Source: Rusavskia elegans (lineage: Eukaryota; Ascomycota; Lecanoromycetes; Teloschistales; Teloschistaceae). From it: 64,000 nt of DNA. Of this stretch, positions 24,184 through 37,999 are shown piece after piece (positions within the stretch are counted from its first letter, which is position 1; each line of letters starts with the position of its first letter). A program made the position numbers and the translations under genes. The notes beneath the pieces are model-generated. The model searched no databases. It was given only the letters and a program-made list of their open reading frames with translations, and was not told the origin of the DNA. The stretch lies in assembly GCA_011316305.1 (NCBI GenBank), contig SAUG01000169.1:31680-95679 (forward strand). Reading direction: 5' to 3'.

Positions 24184-26518
24184 ATTTCGACTGTTCTATA
24201 ATCGATTTTCCCGATTCCGATTTTCGAATTTTTAGGAATTTTCTTGACTATATAGCGGCAGATAAAGTCTATTAATAGAAACGTTCTATTATTAATCCGA
24301 TATCGCTTTATTTATATTTTTCTCTCGGATAGTCTGAACTATCTATTTTTTATAACCGAAATCTTTTAATTTTATACTCTAAACGCGTATAGTACGCTAT
24401 AATTCTAGACGAATTTAAAAGAAAAAAGATCGAATATTATTTTTTCGATAAAAAAGATAGCTAGGCCTCTAATAGTATAAAGAAATTATAAAATTCTAGA
24501 ATATCCTAGTCTTTATTCTAGATTATACGAAATTACTCTATTACAATATCTAATAAAAAATATTTTGAATTAGTAGTAAAATAAAAGAGAAAATCTACAA
24601 ATTTATCCTAAAATATACTATTAAAGATATCTTTATTACCGAAATATTTCTTTTTTTCGAGCTAAAAATTGAATTTCTAACTTTTAATAAAGTCCTAGAT
24701 CTATCAAAATTAGTCTATATAAATAGATAAGGCGTCGAACTTATAGAACTAATTTCTATAAAATTCGATCCATTTATAGTATTTTTTAAAGATTATCTTA
24801 TTACTATACTTTTTAGATTTTTTAATTTTAAATTTTTTCGAAGTTTACGACGCACGCGAATACCTAATAGCTAGCCTAAAAAAATTAATTATTATCTAGA
24901 TTATAGTTCGGATCTATTATATAAAAAGTTTCAATTTTATATTATATTTTTAATAGGATATTCTTTTTTACTATTATTTAAACTTTTAAGATTTAAAGTT
25001 TTTTATTATTATCGGAATTGTCGCTATTATTTTTATTATTATTCGGATTATTCGGATTATTACTACTATTAGATAGCTAACCCGGATTAGAATTTCTAGA
25101 AATAAAAATCTCTAAAAAAATCTTTCTATTAAATTATAACTAACTATTAGACGGCTGCTATTAACGGATTTTGTTGTCGGAAACGATAGAATCTTCCGAC
25201 GGGATAATAATAAAATTATAATAGAGTTCCGATTAGTTTTTTAGAGTAATAGAAAATAATCTAGAGTTTTCTTTATTAGGCGTTGGTAGTATAAACGGAT
25301 TATTAAACTAATTTATAATATCTATAACACGTAGACTTTAAAGCGTATTATTGCTTTTGGTTATTCTAGCGCTAGTTTAATATTGACCTGCCTAAAGTAT
25401 TTTACTACGGCTTTAACTACTATAAATACTACGTATATAATCGATATAGTTATAGTATAAATAATATATACCGAATTAAAAACGTTTAAAATAATAAATT
25501 AAAATTATAAAGTAAATAGTAATTCGAAAATAGTATACGATTATAGATTAGATAAAAGATATATTATAGAATTCATTTATATTCCAGAAAAGCTAGAATA
25601 TAGTCTAGTAATAAAAGGAAAAAAAAAGTAGAAAAGGATCGAGATCCGATACGCTAGCGACGTTCTAGCGACTAGACGGCGAGTTTCGTTTCCAAACGTT
25701 CCAATTATATTTCCAGAACCTATAACGCGTTTGACGTTTATAATAAAGATATTTTTTTTTCTGAAAGATTTTTATAGCGCGATTAAAGTTAATATTTTTT
25801 TATATATCAAAGATATTAAAAATAGTCTAATATTTTTCCGAGAAAAAATATAAAAAGATTTAGAATTGATATTTTTTTATAGTTATTAATTTTATTATAG
25901 AATTATTTTCGAAAGATTTTCATACTATTGAAATAATCTCGTCTATAGTATTATTTCATTCATTTATTGGAACTTTTTTTAAAATCAATATATTAGCTAT
26001 ATAATATCTAATTTCCAATATATAAATAAATTTTACATATAAAATTCAAGGCTTGTTATATTATTTTAACGATAGTTAATTATTTGAAAATTTTATAGTC
26101 GTTCGTATCAATATACTATAAAAAATTAAAATGAATTTTTATATTACTTTTCTATTCTATTAAGCCGTCTAGTAAACCGATAAATAATTTATTTAAAAAT
26201 ATTAGTATTAGTAATTCTCTTAATACTAGAATTAAAATAGTATATTACTAAATGATATATTTCAAATTTATCAATTTTATATAGATTTATATAGTATAGA
26301 ACTAGTCGTTTTTATTTCTATAGATAAAATAAATAATAAGCTACGGTTTAAAAATAATAAATTCGTCGATTATAACGCTAATTTATAATAAATATATAAA
26401 TAATATAATAAAAAATTAAAAAATTGGATAATAGTAAAATAAATAAAATGGTTATAAAATCCGTCGGTAAAGGAATTTTATATTTTATTAAACCGAATAA
26501 CTAAATTTCTATAAATAT
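24184..26518. other. AT-rich unassigned sequence between hAT-1 and a solo LTR
   Basis: About 2.3 kb not matched to any family in this window. CA and TG dinucleotides are commoner here, especially at 25,880-26,150, than in the neighbouring transposons. No open frame of useful length and no recognisable protein motif were seen. It may be the older sequence into which the hAT elements inserted. Confidence 0.45.
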
Positions 26519-26980
26519 TCAAATGTTATAAACACCGGCGGCGTGACCTTAGGAACGCCGTAGTACTCAGTACAGCGCTAGATTCTCTATTACGCCTCGA
26601 CAGGTAAGAAGGTACGGAAGGTCTTGGTATTAGTACTAAAGAATATCTTAGTAGTTTTAGTAAATAAGTACTATAAACTACCCGAATTTTAGTAGTTTTA
26701 GTAAATAAGTATCCCGAAATAAGGCTGTCTTAGTTATTTTAGTCGATAAACGACCTAAGTAATAGAGGATCTTATTTATCTATATAGATCCCGAACTCGA
26801 CGCTTTTATAGCTTATATTTAATTTATAAGTTATCGCTATATACTACTCTAGTAATTAAACTGATTTATTCTTATATTAATTTAAGTAATTACCCGTTGT
26901 ACCTCCGTTTATAGATATACTAATAAGTCTAACTGACCCTTGGAAATACCGGAGCCCCCAGGTAGCCCTATAATATCAAA
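26519..26980 (+). repeat. Solo chromovirus LTR with TSD
   Basis: A 452-bp LTR at 26,524-26,975 starts TGTTATAAACACC, ends CCCTATAATA, and is flanked by the perfect 5-bp duplication TCAAA (26,519-26,523 and 26,976-26,980). With no internal region, it is the product of LTR-LTR recombination. It belongs to the subfamily with the longer internal tandem unit, and it keeps its TG start. Confidence 0.9.
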
Positions 26981-27159
26981 TAACTAAATTTCTATTTCTA
27001 AATCTATATAGATAGTTCGATATCGCTAATATATTCGTCCTAAATTCGTATCTAACTATCGGATAATTTAGTTTATATAATAATATTATTCGTCTAGATT
27101 TTTCAATTCTATTTACTATTTTCTAAATATACTGTTTCGTATATTAGTAGCCGTTTTTT
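26981..27159. other. Short AT-rich spacer before hAT-2
   Basis: It spans 179 bp continuing the sequence interrupted by the solo LTR. Nothing recognisable is present. Confidence 0.4.
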
Positions 27160-27580
27160 TAGATTGACTGTCGGATCGGATTGGGTTTCGAATCTAGATT
27201 AGCTAATCCGATCCGATCTAAATTAGGTTATAGTTAAATCTAATTCGATTTAAATCGGATCGGATTTTTCTATAATTTAATCCGATTCGAATTTGGATCG
27301 AGATCAGATATCTAGATTCGATCTATTAAAATACTAAAATGATATATAAAAGTACAATTTTAGTATTAAAATATAGTAATTTTCTACGTTATACTATCTA
27401 TAAATCTCTATTTTTATCTAATAATAGATTAAAGAGTTTAAATATTCCTAATATAAATATATACTATTTATTATTATCTTTTAAATAGTTAATACTATTC
27501 GTATTATTATTTAGTATCTATATATATATATATTATTTCTCTATAATAATATTATAGAATCGAAATATAAAATATCTAAT

Positions 27581-28469
27581 ATTTAATTAATTTGTTTTGA
27601 TTTTGATATCCGGTAAATCAATGGTTCGGTAAACAAATTAAGCGTTGGTATATCAATATTAAATATACGGTAGCAGAATTTATATTCCAATTTAATTAAC
27701 GTAAATAACGGTTCTATAGAATTTTAATTTAAATTTATTTAGTAATATAACGTTTTCTTCTACCGATAATTTAACTAACGTAGAAATTTTTACAGATAAA
27801 TATACCTCGTAGTTATCGCTTTTTCTTTTTTTTCTTTTACTAGTAATATAAGCCTAAAAGCCTTTAAATATATATATATACTCCTGTAACAAATATAGCT
27901 ATTAACTAAACCAGACGATAGTATCTATATCTATAATAATTAAATCTATCCGCTCGATCGTCGACTATTTCGTTATAGCTAGAGTAACCTATTTTAACTT
28001 CGATAAAGATCTCCTTTTTACCGCTTTTAAAACGTACTATCTGATCTTTCTATCTCCCTTTAATTTAATCGATCGGGTAAAGCTTCTGGCTATAGTAGCC
28101 AGCGTACTATTTAGCGACACTTTTAAAGCTAGATAGGCTAAAGAGTATTTTAATAGCTTGGCGGAACGTTTAGATACGAGTTATACGATAAATATAGCCG
28201 AGGCGACGGACGTGGATTAGACCGAAGACTACGAGTAACGAAGTTATACTTATATGGTAGAGGATTCGTATTCGCGAATAAAGAAAAAAAAAGTTAAATA
28301 GAAGTAATTAACTGCGCTGCAAATTTTTTTTACGTAATAAATATATCTTTAGCTGTAAAAATTTCTTTATATATAAATATAACAATCGTTGCCGTATATA
28401 ACGTTGATAATATATATATATATATATAATAACTCAATATAACCCCAGATAGAAGCTTCTCACAAGGAA
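27581..28469. mobile_element. Unidentified 0.9-kb insert D within hAT-2
   Basis: hAT-1 and hAT-3 are continuous where hAT-2 has this extra DNA, and the motif ATATCTAAT appears on both sides of it like a target duplication. D keeps CA/TG dinucleotides and GC-balanced patches (28,100-28,270), so it is less RIPped than its host. A frame near 28,110-28,320 reads AKEYFNSLAERLDTSYTINI and continues across a few TAG stops at likely Trp codons, suggesting decayed coding sequence. A (TA)n run lies at 28,408-28,430, and the palindrome AGAAGCTTCT lies near the right end. No terminal inverted repeat was found. Family unknown. Confidence 0.55.
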
Positions 28470-30152
28470 ATATCTAATTTAAATATTAATCTTCGCTTTT
28501 TTATTTTCTAGATCGATATATCTAAAAAAGATTTTTCTACTAGATCTCTATTAAGTAATATCTGATCTAGTTAATCTTAAAACTAGCTTTTAAACCGTTT
28601 TATAATCGGAATTCTAATTAAATTTAATTTTTTATACAAAAAGTAATATTAGATTATTAAAAATATAGTAAATAAAATTCGAGCCGATTATTTAAAACTA
28701 GTATTTCGAAATAATAATAAATTTATTTAATAGAATATAGATTACTATTAATATTTCTAATCATAGTAGTTTTATATTTCTATTACTATAGATATTAAAG
28801 ATAGGATTTTAAAAAATATAGCTAATTTTCTATAGATATAAAAATCTTTAGTATAAAGATAATCGTTTTAGTAGAATAAAATCTACTGGATTGCTTTAAT
28901 AATAGATAGTATATTTATAATTATATATAAATATTATTTTAAATATTTTAACTATTTTATAACTTTTAGTTTTTTAAATATATCTATTATAAAAAAATAT
29001 TATTCGACTAATAGTTACTACGAATTTAAACGATATAATTTATAGTCTATTATTAGAATAATTTTAACTATATAAATAGTATATAGTAATATAAAAAGAT
29101 AATATAAAGTATATTTATTTAATAATAGAAGAAAAGCTATATTAAACTAGATTCTATTTTTAACTGAATCGTCTAGAATAAATATCTATATAAGATTTTC
29201 TTAGATCTAAATCTACTAGTCCGGACTATTAAAATCGCGAACTTTAAAAATCTATTATAAATATTTCGTCTGGATATATACCTAAATAAAAGTATATAAT
29301 TTATAATAATTATTTTCGATAAATATATAACGATCCGTAATAGAATTAAATCTAATTTAAAAACTAAAGAACGTATTTTATTTGTATTAGATATTTAATT
29401 TTATTTATAGAAGATCGCGTATTTAGAAATATTTATCTATTAGATTAATATATAGTTTTAATTTTGGAAATATATATTTAAATTTATATTTCAATCTATA
29501 AATAACTCCGGTCGTTTATAATACTAAAAACTATTAATACCATTTAAAAATTTTCTAGTTTAAATAATAGCCAGCTAGTATTATTATTAATAATATTAGC
29601 TCTAATTTTATATTAAAAATAAAGTTTAAAAAGTATTTTAATCGATTTAATAGTCGATAGAATCGACTATAAAACTCGCTACTTTATCTGGTTTAGATAG
29701 TTAATCTAATAGTTTAAAAATTTATTAAAATTATTAGATTATAAATATTAGGCGATAATTTTATTTTTTAGTTAGATAATAAGTAAATTATAGCTATTAG
29801 TATCGATTTGTCGAATAATATAAAAAAGATAATATATATAGATAATATAAATTAAATATCTTTGATACTAATAGTATTTTTAGACGTACGCTATTATAGT
29901 CTATTTCGATACTTTTCTTTAATATAAATTTTATTTTAAAAAACTTTAAAATAGTATTGATTCTAGTTTCTATACTAAAAACCTTTTTTAAGATTTATAT
30001 ATTCGATAGAATTCGATTTATTTTATATTTTATAGAATATATCTACTTCGCTATATTATTTATAAGTTTTTTAAAGAAAATTAGCAGAATCTATAAATAT
30101 AAAAGATTATCTTTAATATAGATAAATAGTAATCTTTTCTTTTTATAAATAG

Positions 30153-30556
30153 TATTACGTCTATAATTCCACAAAAGTATATACGTTTATTAATTAGATA
30201 AACGGATTAATAGTTTAGTCGGGTTAAAGCCGCTAGGGCCGTAGAGCCGTTTCTATTTAATAGGTCGGCTTTATCGAGTATATCGGCCCTTTTACTATAT
30301 ATATCGCTTTTTATATCTATTAGATAGCTTTTTTAATTAGTTATTAATATTTTTTATTAAATACTGCCTCGTCCCTCTCTTATAATTATTTATATAATAA
30401 AGACGCTTTATAATATTATAATTCTATCTTTATAGCTATACGGAACTCGTTATAATAACCTATACTAGAATTCTTTTATTATTAAATAGCTTGAAATACG
30501 GTTACGGCTATAGCTAGACTCGAAAGTAATATCTTCTAGTATATAAAGATATTATA
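30153..30556 (+). repeat. 5' LTR of C1
   Basis: It starts TATTACGTCTATAATTCC and ends near GATATTATA. It matches 33,109-33,511 and contains CpG-rich GGTCGGCTTTATCGAGTATA-type sequence that survived RIP. Confidence 0.85.
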
Positions 30557-30779
30557 TTTTAATAGTTTACTATATTAGTTTCGTTATTTCGCTCTATAGA
30601 TCGAATCGATACTATTAAAACGATAACGTCTAATATCTATAAAAAAAATAGAAAATCTTTTAAACTATAGTTTAGCTAGATAAATATCTATTTTATATTA
30701 TATATAAATTAATATCTAAATAAAATAGTTAAAATTTTATTTATAATAATATATTTAAAAGAGATAGCCTTTAATTAGA

Positions 30780-32420
30780 TATAGTCCCGCGTAGAAGACT
30801 ATTTTAATAACCCGGAAAATTAAAAGGAAAACAAAATAGTCTAGATTTTTAATAATTTTAGTAATCTAATTATAGCTATAAAAGAAGCCTTTAGAAATAA
30901 TAATAAAGATAGAATAATAAAAAAGAAACTAATAGTTCTAAAATAGTAGAAATCGATAGCTATCTATATTATATAGATTAGAATATTAGCTTATAAAACG
31001 GACTAGAAAGATTTAACTCTAAAAGTCTATTTTTATAAAGAATTTAATAATAGAATTAAAGAAGCTAAAATAGTAACTAAAGAATCAAATTTACTAGTAG
31101 TATTGATTGAACTAGTAATAAATATTAATACTAGATAATACGAATAGTATATAGATAAATAGACGTTTAATAAAATAGAACCCGCTAAAAGATAGTATAA
31201 AGGAAATCTAATAGAGTTTAATACTATTAAAAATAAAAAATTATAGATTATAATTTATTATTTATATAAAAAGATAAAATACTTTAAAAAAAATTATCTA
31301 ACTAAAGAAATAAAAGAGATAACCGAATATTAGTTTAAAATAATAGAGAAATTACCCGAAAAAAAAGTTAGAAAATATATAACTAAATATTAGAGAGCCT
31401 GCTATAATAATAATTATCTTATTTATTTATCTAATAAAAAAGGATTAGGATAGTATTCTACGAAACTAAAAAGAATTAAAAAAATAAAAAAACTAATTAT
31501 AGAATTTAAACTATATAAAACCGAAAAACCTTTTACTATAATATTTAAAGTTAAAATCGAAGATTATTAAATAATAGTTTTTATTAATGGAATAGAGGAA
31601 AATAAGATTATAAAAAGATTATATAAAGAAATTAAAAGATATATCTAAAAATATCTATAGTAAAAGAATAGAGTTATAAAAATTAAAATTAAAATAAAAA
31701 ATAAATTTATAGAAACTATAAATTTCAGATTAGTCGAAAACCTTAAATAATATATTATTTTAAGAAATAAATAGAAAAAGTTTATTTTAGAAACGCCAAT
31801 ATAGAAAAGTATTATAGAAAGATAAATAGAACTATAAACGATATATATTCCTATATATAAAAATCTTATATATAATAAACTCGATATTATATCTAATATA
31901 AATATAAATAGATCCGATACCTAAATAAAAGATTTAAAAGAAGAGGCGAAATATAGAAAACCAAAATTTAATAAAAATATTACTATCTATTATAATAATT
32001 AGCGATAAAATATAATAAATACTAAAAAATAATCGAAGAATTATAGAAAGACTATATTAAGAAAATCTACTATAGTATAGTAAAAGAAATAGAATAAATC
32101 GAATACGATCCTATCTAGAAATAGATATTAAATATAGTAGAAGAAACGCTAGATTCTATATTAAATATTTAACTAAAAAATAAAAAACTCGACTAGTTTC
32201 TATCTTTATTATAATAAGATAAAATAGCTGTAAAATTATAAAAGTTAATAGAAATCTTAGAAGATTTAGACGTAAGTTATAATATTAAAACCAAGGTAAA
32301 AACTACCGGGAAGTAGTAAAGATTCGAAGAAATTTTTACTAGATATTTTTATAGATACTAGATATTTCTAATAGTTAAAAGATGTTAAATTCTTTTAGAA
32401 ATCTATTTAGATTATCTAAA
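30780..32420 (+). pseudogene. Degraded gag-like ORF of C1
   Basis: Long stretches free of frameshift but with many TAG and TAA codons read as a lysine- and glutamate-rich protein. Near 31,400 the motif ACYNNNYLIYLSNKKG resembles a decayed zinc-finger segment of fungal retrotransposon gag proteins, with Cys and His positions turned into Tyr. No RT, RNase H or integrase motif follows. The gag assignment is moderate. Confidence 0.45.
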
Positions 32421-33108
32421 TTAAATATTAGAATAGATTTAATAAATATCTTTTATACGGTTAGCGTAAAACTATCGATCGAATCGAAAGAGATATAATT
32501 AATAATTTCGTTAAATCTAGATAAAATATATTATTTTTAAATAATAAAATTATCCTTTTTCTTTTTAAAAGTTAATAAATATTAAATAAAATAAATTTTT
32601 CTTATAAATAATCGACGTAGATTTAACTCGCGAGTAGATAAATTATTATAAATCTCCTTTTAATAGAAATATAACGATTAAATTTACTTAATTTTATTTA
32701 AATATTTAGATATAGTATTTTTAATTCTGGTTTTAAATTTAGTCTTTTCGGCTTCGAGACGTTTTTCTATAATATAATTAGCAGATATAACTATAGAAAA
32801 AAAAAGACCTAGAATTAGATAGATTTCTTTAAATATAAAAATATTATACAATCGCTTTAACTTTATATATTTTCTATAAATATTGGTATCTGGAAAAATC
32901 TTATAAATTTTAGATAGATCGTAAAAATAACGACTATAAAGAAAGGATATATTTTTTTTAATACTAAATATATTAGTAGAACAGAAAATAGGCAAAGCGA
33001 CGATATATAATAGACTTTTAATAGAAGAAACGAGAAAAGAGATAAAACGAACGGCTTTATACCCCGTATATAAAATATACTAGGTATAAAGCGTTGTAAA
33101 AGGGGTCG

Positions 33109-33511
33109 TATTATATTTATAATTCTATAGGAGTATTTTTTTCTATTAATTAGATAAACAGACTAATAGTTTAGTCGAATTAAAGTCGTTAGAGTCGCGG
33201 GGCCGCCTCTATTTAGTAGGTCGGCTCTATCGGATATATCGGCTCCTTAACTATATATATCGCTTTTTATATCTATTAGATAGCTTTTTTTATAAATTAT
33301 TAATATAATTATTAAATACTGCTTTATTCCTCTTTTATAATTACCTATATAACGAAGACGTTTCTTAATATTATAACCTTACCTTTACGGTTATATAGGA
33401 CTAGATACGATAATCTATACTAGAATTCTCTTACTATTTAATAGCTCGAACTATATCTACGGCTGTAGCTAGGCTCGAACGTAACGCCTTTTGATATATA
33501 GAAACGTTACA
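33109..33511 (+). repeat. 3' LTR of C1
   Basis: It starts TATTATATTTATAATTC directly after the purine tract and ends GAAACGTTACA before the GATAG duplication. Here the terminal CA is preserved. Confidence 0.87.
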
Positions 33512-34862
33512 GATAGTAAATTATAGCCGTTCTATAAAATTTTTTTAATCGTTTCGAGAATTATAAAAATTAGAGTTTATCTAATATACTAATTATATAA
33601 TACGTTTTATTATTATTTTACTAGAATATAAAAAGTTATAAAAATTTAGAACTATTTTCAAAAGGCGATAGTATTAATAGTTTACGAAAAGGCTTTTACT
33701 AAATTTATTTAATATTATTTTTATACTAAAAGTAAAAAAAGACTAATATAAAATATTATAAATATTTTTACTTCTATAGTAAAATTTAATCTTTTTTAAA
33801 ACTAGAATACTATTAAATAAAAAGAAAATATAAAAAAATATTCGGAATATATAAATAAATATCGGAACGAATTTGAAAAGTACTTTAATAAATACTATAA
33901 AGTTTCTATTAATCTACTAAAGTATAAAGCTTGTTATAAAAAGAAATATAAAATAATTATTAATAGTAATATAATATAAATATACTAACTAGTTAATAGC
34001 CTGCCTTAACTACTTTAAATCGTTTCTTTCGATAGTTCTAATATCTTCTAATATTTATTTTCGAAGCTAATTAATATCTTTATACTAATATTAATAAAGA
34101 TAATCAAAATTAGATATTTTAAAATAATAATACTTCGAACTTTTTAAAATTAGTATAAATAGCTCGCGATAATTTTTTCTATCTAATATTTTCGATCGGA
34201 ATTAAGTAAATTTTTAGTTTTACTAAATAAATTTATCGATAGAATCGTGTCTAAATAATTCTATAATAAATAGAAAAGATAATAATAACTAAATACTATA
34301 ATTATACTATAGATTTTGATTCTAACAAAATATTAGAAATATTATAGGATATAATTAATTAGATAGAAATAGATAATAGTACTATATCTCTAAAAAAAAA
34401 AATCTATTTAGAAAAGATTTTAAAAAACTATTAAATAAATTATTCGAATATATTGTTTACTTAATATTAGTATTGTAATATATCGGGGTAATATAATTTT
34501 TAGTCTATTATTCTTCGATTAATATAATTTGTTAGATAATTTAATATTTCCTTTTATATTTTTATCTTTATTTTTTTTATATTTTTATTATTATTTATTT
34601 TTATTTTTCTCTTTATATTTTTTTCCTAAATATTATAATTAATACTTCTAACTATACTTTTATTTTTTTTAAATTTAGTATTATCTTGTATAGAAGAGTC
34701 TCTTTCTATTATCTAATTTTTATTATTAAATTTACTAATATTATCGCTTTTTTTTATCTTTTTTTTATAAAGAAATTTAATATATTTGTTAGCGATATTC
34801 CTGCTATAACTAAATTTTTTAGTAAATACTATCTACTTTTCTAGAATATCTAAAATTCTAGC

Positions 34863-35364
34863 GGATTTATTATAAGGCTACCTGGGGTTCCGGTATTTAC
34901 AAAGGTCGGTTAGACTTATTAGTATATCTATAAACGGAGGTATAACGGGTAATTACTTAAATTAATATAAGAACAAGTTAGTTTAATTACTAGAACAGTA
35001 TATAGCGATAACTAATAAATTAAATACGAGCTATAAAGGCGTCGAGTTCGGGATCTATATAGATAAATAAGATCCTCTACTATTTAGGTCGCTTATCGAC
35101 TAAGACGACTAAGACAGCTTTATCTTAGGGTATTTACTTATTAAAACTACTAAGATTAGGGTAGCTTATAGTACTTATTTACTAAAACTACTAAAATTAG
35201 AGTAGCTTATAGTATTTATTTACTAAAACTACTAAGATACTTTTTAGTACTAATACCAAAACCTTCCGTACCTTCTTACCTATCGAGGCGTAATAGAGGA
35301 TCTAGCGCTGTACTGAGCACTACAGCGTTTCCAAGGTCACGCCGCCCGTATTTATAACAGGATT
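34863..35364 (-). repeat. Solo chromovirus LTR (inverted) with TSD
   Basis: A 492-bp LTR at 34,868-35,359, in reverse orientation, is flanked by the perfect duplication GGATT (34,863-34,867 and 35,360-35,364). It is closely similar to the LTRs of chromovirus 2 and lies inside hAT-2. Confidence 0.9.
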
Positions 35365-35639
35365 AAAGTTTTTAGAAGCCGATATAATAGATTATTCGTC
35401 GCTAGATAAAATTATTAATTAGGATTATATATTTTATTAAAATTATTTTATTCGAACCGTTAATAGCGATATTAGACAGAAAAAAATATTAAAAATAAAT
35501 ATTCGTATACTAGATAACTCACTTTATACTCGATATATTATATTAATAAATTTTTTAATTTCATTTCTATTTTATTTATTTAATAGTCATCGTTTTTTCT
35601 ATATTTTCTAAAAAAGCTTTAGTATATAGATCGTTTTTA

Positions 35640-36110
35640 TGTTACGAGGCTATCGTAGATTGGTTGGACTTATCGATATATCTGTAAACGGAGGTATAAC
35701 AGGTAATTACTTAAGTTAATATAAAAACAAGTTAATTTAATTGCTAGAACAGTATATAGCGATAACTAATAAATTAAATACGAGCTATAAAGGCGTCGAA
35801 TTCGAGGTTTATATAGATAATAAGATCCTCTATTACTCAGGCTGTTTACCGACTAAAAAAACTAAGCTAACCTTATCTCAGTATATTTACTTACTGAAAT
35901 AACTAAAATTAGGGTATTTATAGTACTTATTTACTAAAACTACTAGAATCAGAATATTTATAGTATTTACTCGCTAGGACTATAGAGATATTCTTTAGTA
36001 TTGATACCAAGGCCGTTCTATATATCTATATCTATCAAGGCGTAATAGGAAATCCAGTGTTGTACTAAATACTACCGCGTTCCCGGAGGCACGCCGTCTG
36101 TTTATAATAT
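35640..36110 (-). repeat. Second solo chromovirus LTR (inverted), diverged at one end
   Basis: The reverse-oriented LTR shares the TATATCTGTAAACGGAGGTA core and the later tandem unit with the others, but its first 30 bases (GTTACGAGGCTATCGTAGA) differ. hAT-3 is uninterrupted at the corresponding point (near 53,642), confirming an insertion. A clean duplication was not found, so boundaries are within about 10 bp. Confidence 0.75.
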
Positions 36111-37490
36111 TTTGATAGTATAATATTATATATAAATTAGTATTTAGTATAATAAATATTTTCTTAATATATTATTATAGATTTCTTCTTCGATTCTATA
36201 GTTTATTTTCTAATTTCTAGCGTTTTATTCTGATATAGCTCTCGTTTCTATATCTATATATTTCTGGAAATCTATTTGTTTAAATTTTTTAAAGTATTTA
36301 TATTTTATAATACGGTCTATAATCTATTTTTTATAGAATTTATTGTCGGTTTCGAATTATTATTTACTATATTTATAGCTTATAATTAATTTAGATTTTA
36401 TAGATAGTAGTTTTAAATTAGATATAATAGATAGTATACTAAATAGTATAAAAGGAGAAAATATTTAATAGTTAAAGAATTATTTAGAAATTCTATAAAT
36501 CATAGCAGTAGAATACGCTAGAAGTTGATAGAAATATATAGGTTTATTTAAAGCTATAATCTACTAGCTATAATATAGCCGCTAATTATCTAAATAATTT
36601 TATTCTATTTCTAATTTTCTATTTTTTAATAATTAACTACTATAATAAGATACTAATATACTATATACTATACTATATTATAATTTGTTCTATTATTAGT
36701 TTTTTATATCTTTTATTTATTGTAGCGCAGAATATAATATAAACGAATCTAAATAGAAGTAATATATTAAAATAGAATAATTAAATATATAATATTACTA
36801 AAATCATTCTAGATAAAAAATAAATTCTATTCTATAGAAATATAAATGAAATTTAAAGAAATAGAATCGGAAAAGATAAAAGGAAAAAAAAAAGAAAATT
36901 TTATAGCGTTATAATATTAGTAAAACTCTAGAATAATATATTCTAAACAATCTAGCTAATTATCTATTAAAAGAAATTTAAATAAAAATCTAGAATCGTC
37001 GCTTTTTAAAAAATCTATAGATATTAGAAAAGCTCCGAATATTTTATTTATAAAATACTTTTTACTAGATTATATCGCGAAATCTTTATCGATATTACTA
37101 CTATATATATAATCCGAAGGATTAATAGAATATAATACAAGGATATATAGTTACTTTTCAAAAATATAAATATATTATTTTATTATATTATTATATATTT
37201 TCGACTATATTTATTTCTTTTAGATTATTAACTAGCTATAATCTATACTAAACCTATTACTATTTAGTAAAAAGTCGCGTAGTTTATTTAATAATTAATA
37301 TAGTATCTAGAGATATAGGCGGAGATATAATAATAGCTAGTCAATAATAAATTTTAAAGAATTGAAAACTCTAAGAAAAGGATATATATCTATAAAATTA
37401 TTTAAAAAGAGATAATACTATTTATATAATACCGATATATAAATTAATTTTTACAGATAACTTTTATATATACTAGAATTTTAGTGGTCA

Positions 37491-37694
37491 GAATTCTGAA
37501 TCACCTAAACGGTTTAAAGGATTACGAAATATATATCTGAATTATATAGTTATATACGAATTCGGATACTAACTAATCCGGTCGCTAATTATAAAAGCGA
37601 GTATAGAAGCAAGTATAGATCTAGCGTAGAAATACTTATATATATAAATACTTTATTTTTCTATAGTTATAGAAAATTAGCTTAAAATTTTATA
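37491..37694 (+). repeat. 5' LTR of element B
   Basis: It starts at TTAGTGGTCAGAATTC and ends AAAATTTTATA. It matches the repeat at 56,699-56,913 with RIP-type differences. Confidence 0.82.
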
Positions 37695-37999
37695 CTAGTA
37701 GTAATAACCTTTTAAGGCTATAAATAATCTACTATTACTTTATTATTAAAGCTTTTTTAAACCGGTTTTATCTATTTTTTATAAACGAAATTTTTTAAAT
37801 TCGAATATAAATTTCTAAATAAAAAACTTCTTCTATTTTTAATTTAGTACTAGTATAGAGCGAATAATAGTATATAATAAAAATACTATCTTTCCTAAAA
37901 TTTATATAAACTAGAAGTCTCGCTATAGAACTTCTTTAAACGATTTACTTATAGCCTAGTTCGCTATTATTTCTACCGTAGAAAAAGATATTTCTAGAA

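Larger units (their letters stand above)
30148..33516 (+). mobile_element. Family C LTR element, complete copy C1
   Basis: A 3,359-bp element at 30,153-33,511 with two LTRs of about 403 bp. It is flanked by AATAG (30,148-30,152) and GATAG (33,512-33,516), a 5-bp duplication differing by one RIP-type change. A purine tract AAAAGGGG precedes the 3' LTR. The 2.55-kb interior is too short for a usual pol, and I found no reverse transcriptase motif, so it is probably non-autonomous. It sits inside the hAT-2 transposase. Confidence 0.85.
28470..34420 (+). pseudogene. hAT transposase remnant in hAT-2, split by element C1
   Basis: The two parts, 28,470-30,152 and 33,517-34,420, align by eye with the transposase regions of hAT-1 and hAT-3. 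The catalytic-core segment lies near 29,580-29,750 and the C-terminal hATC segment near 34,150-34,330. It is riddled with stops and physically split by a 3.4-kb LTR element. Confidence 0.7.

Noticed and set aside
28440..28469. Helitron 3' end at AGAAGCTTCT
   Set aside because: The palindrome is followed by CACAAGG rather than the CTRR terminus, and the start lacks a TC terminus at an A/T site.
32684..32995. 103-codon minus-strand frame in element C1
   Set aside because: It lies in the RIPped interior of C1 on the strand opposite the gag-like remnant; the aligned copy C2 does not keep it open, so it looks like chance.
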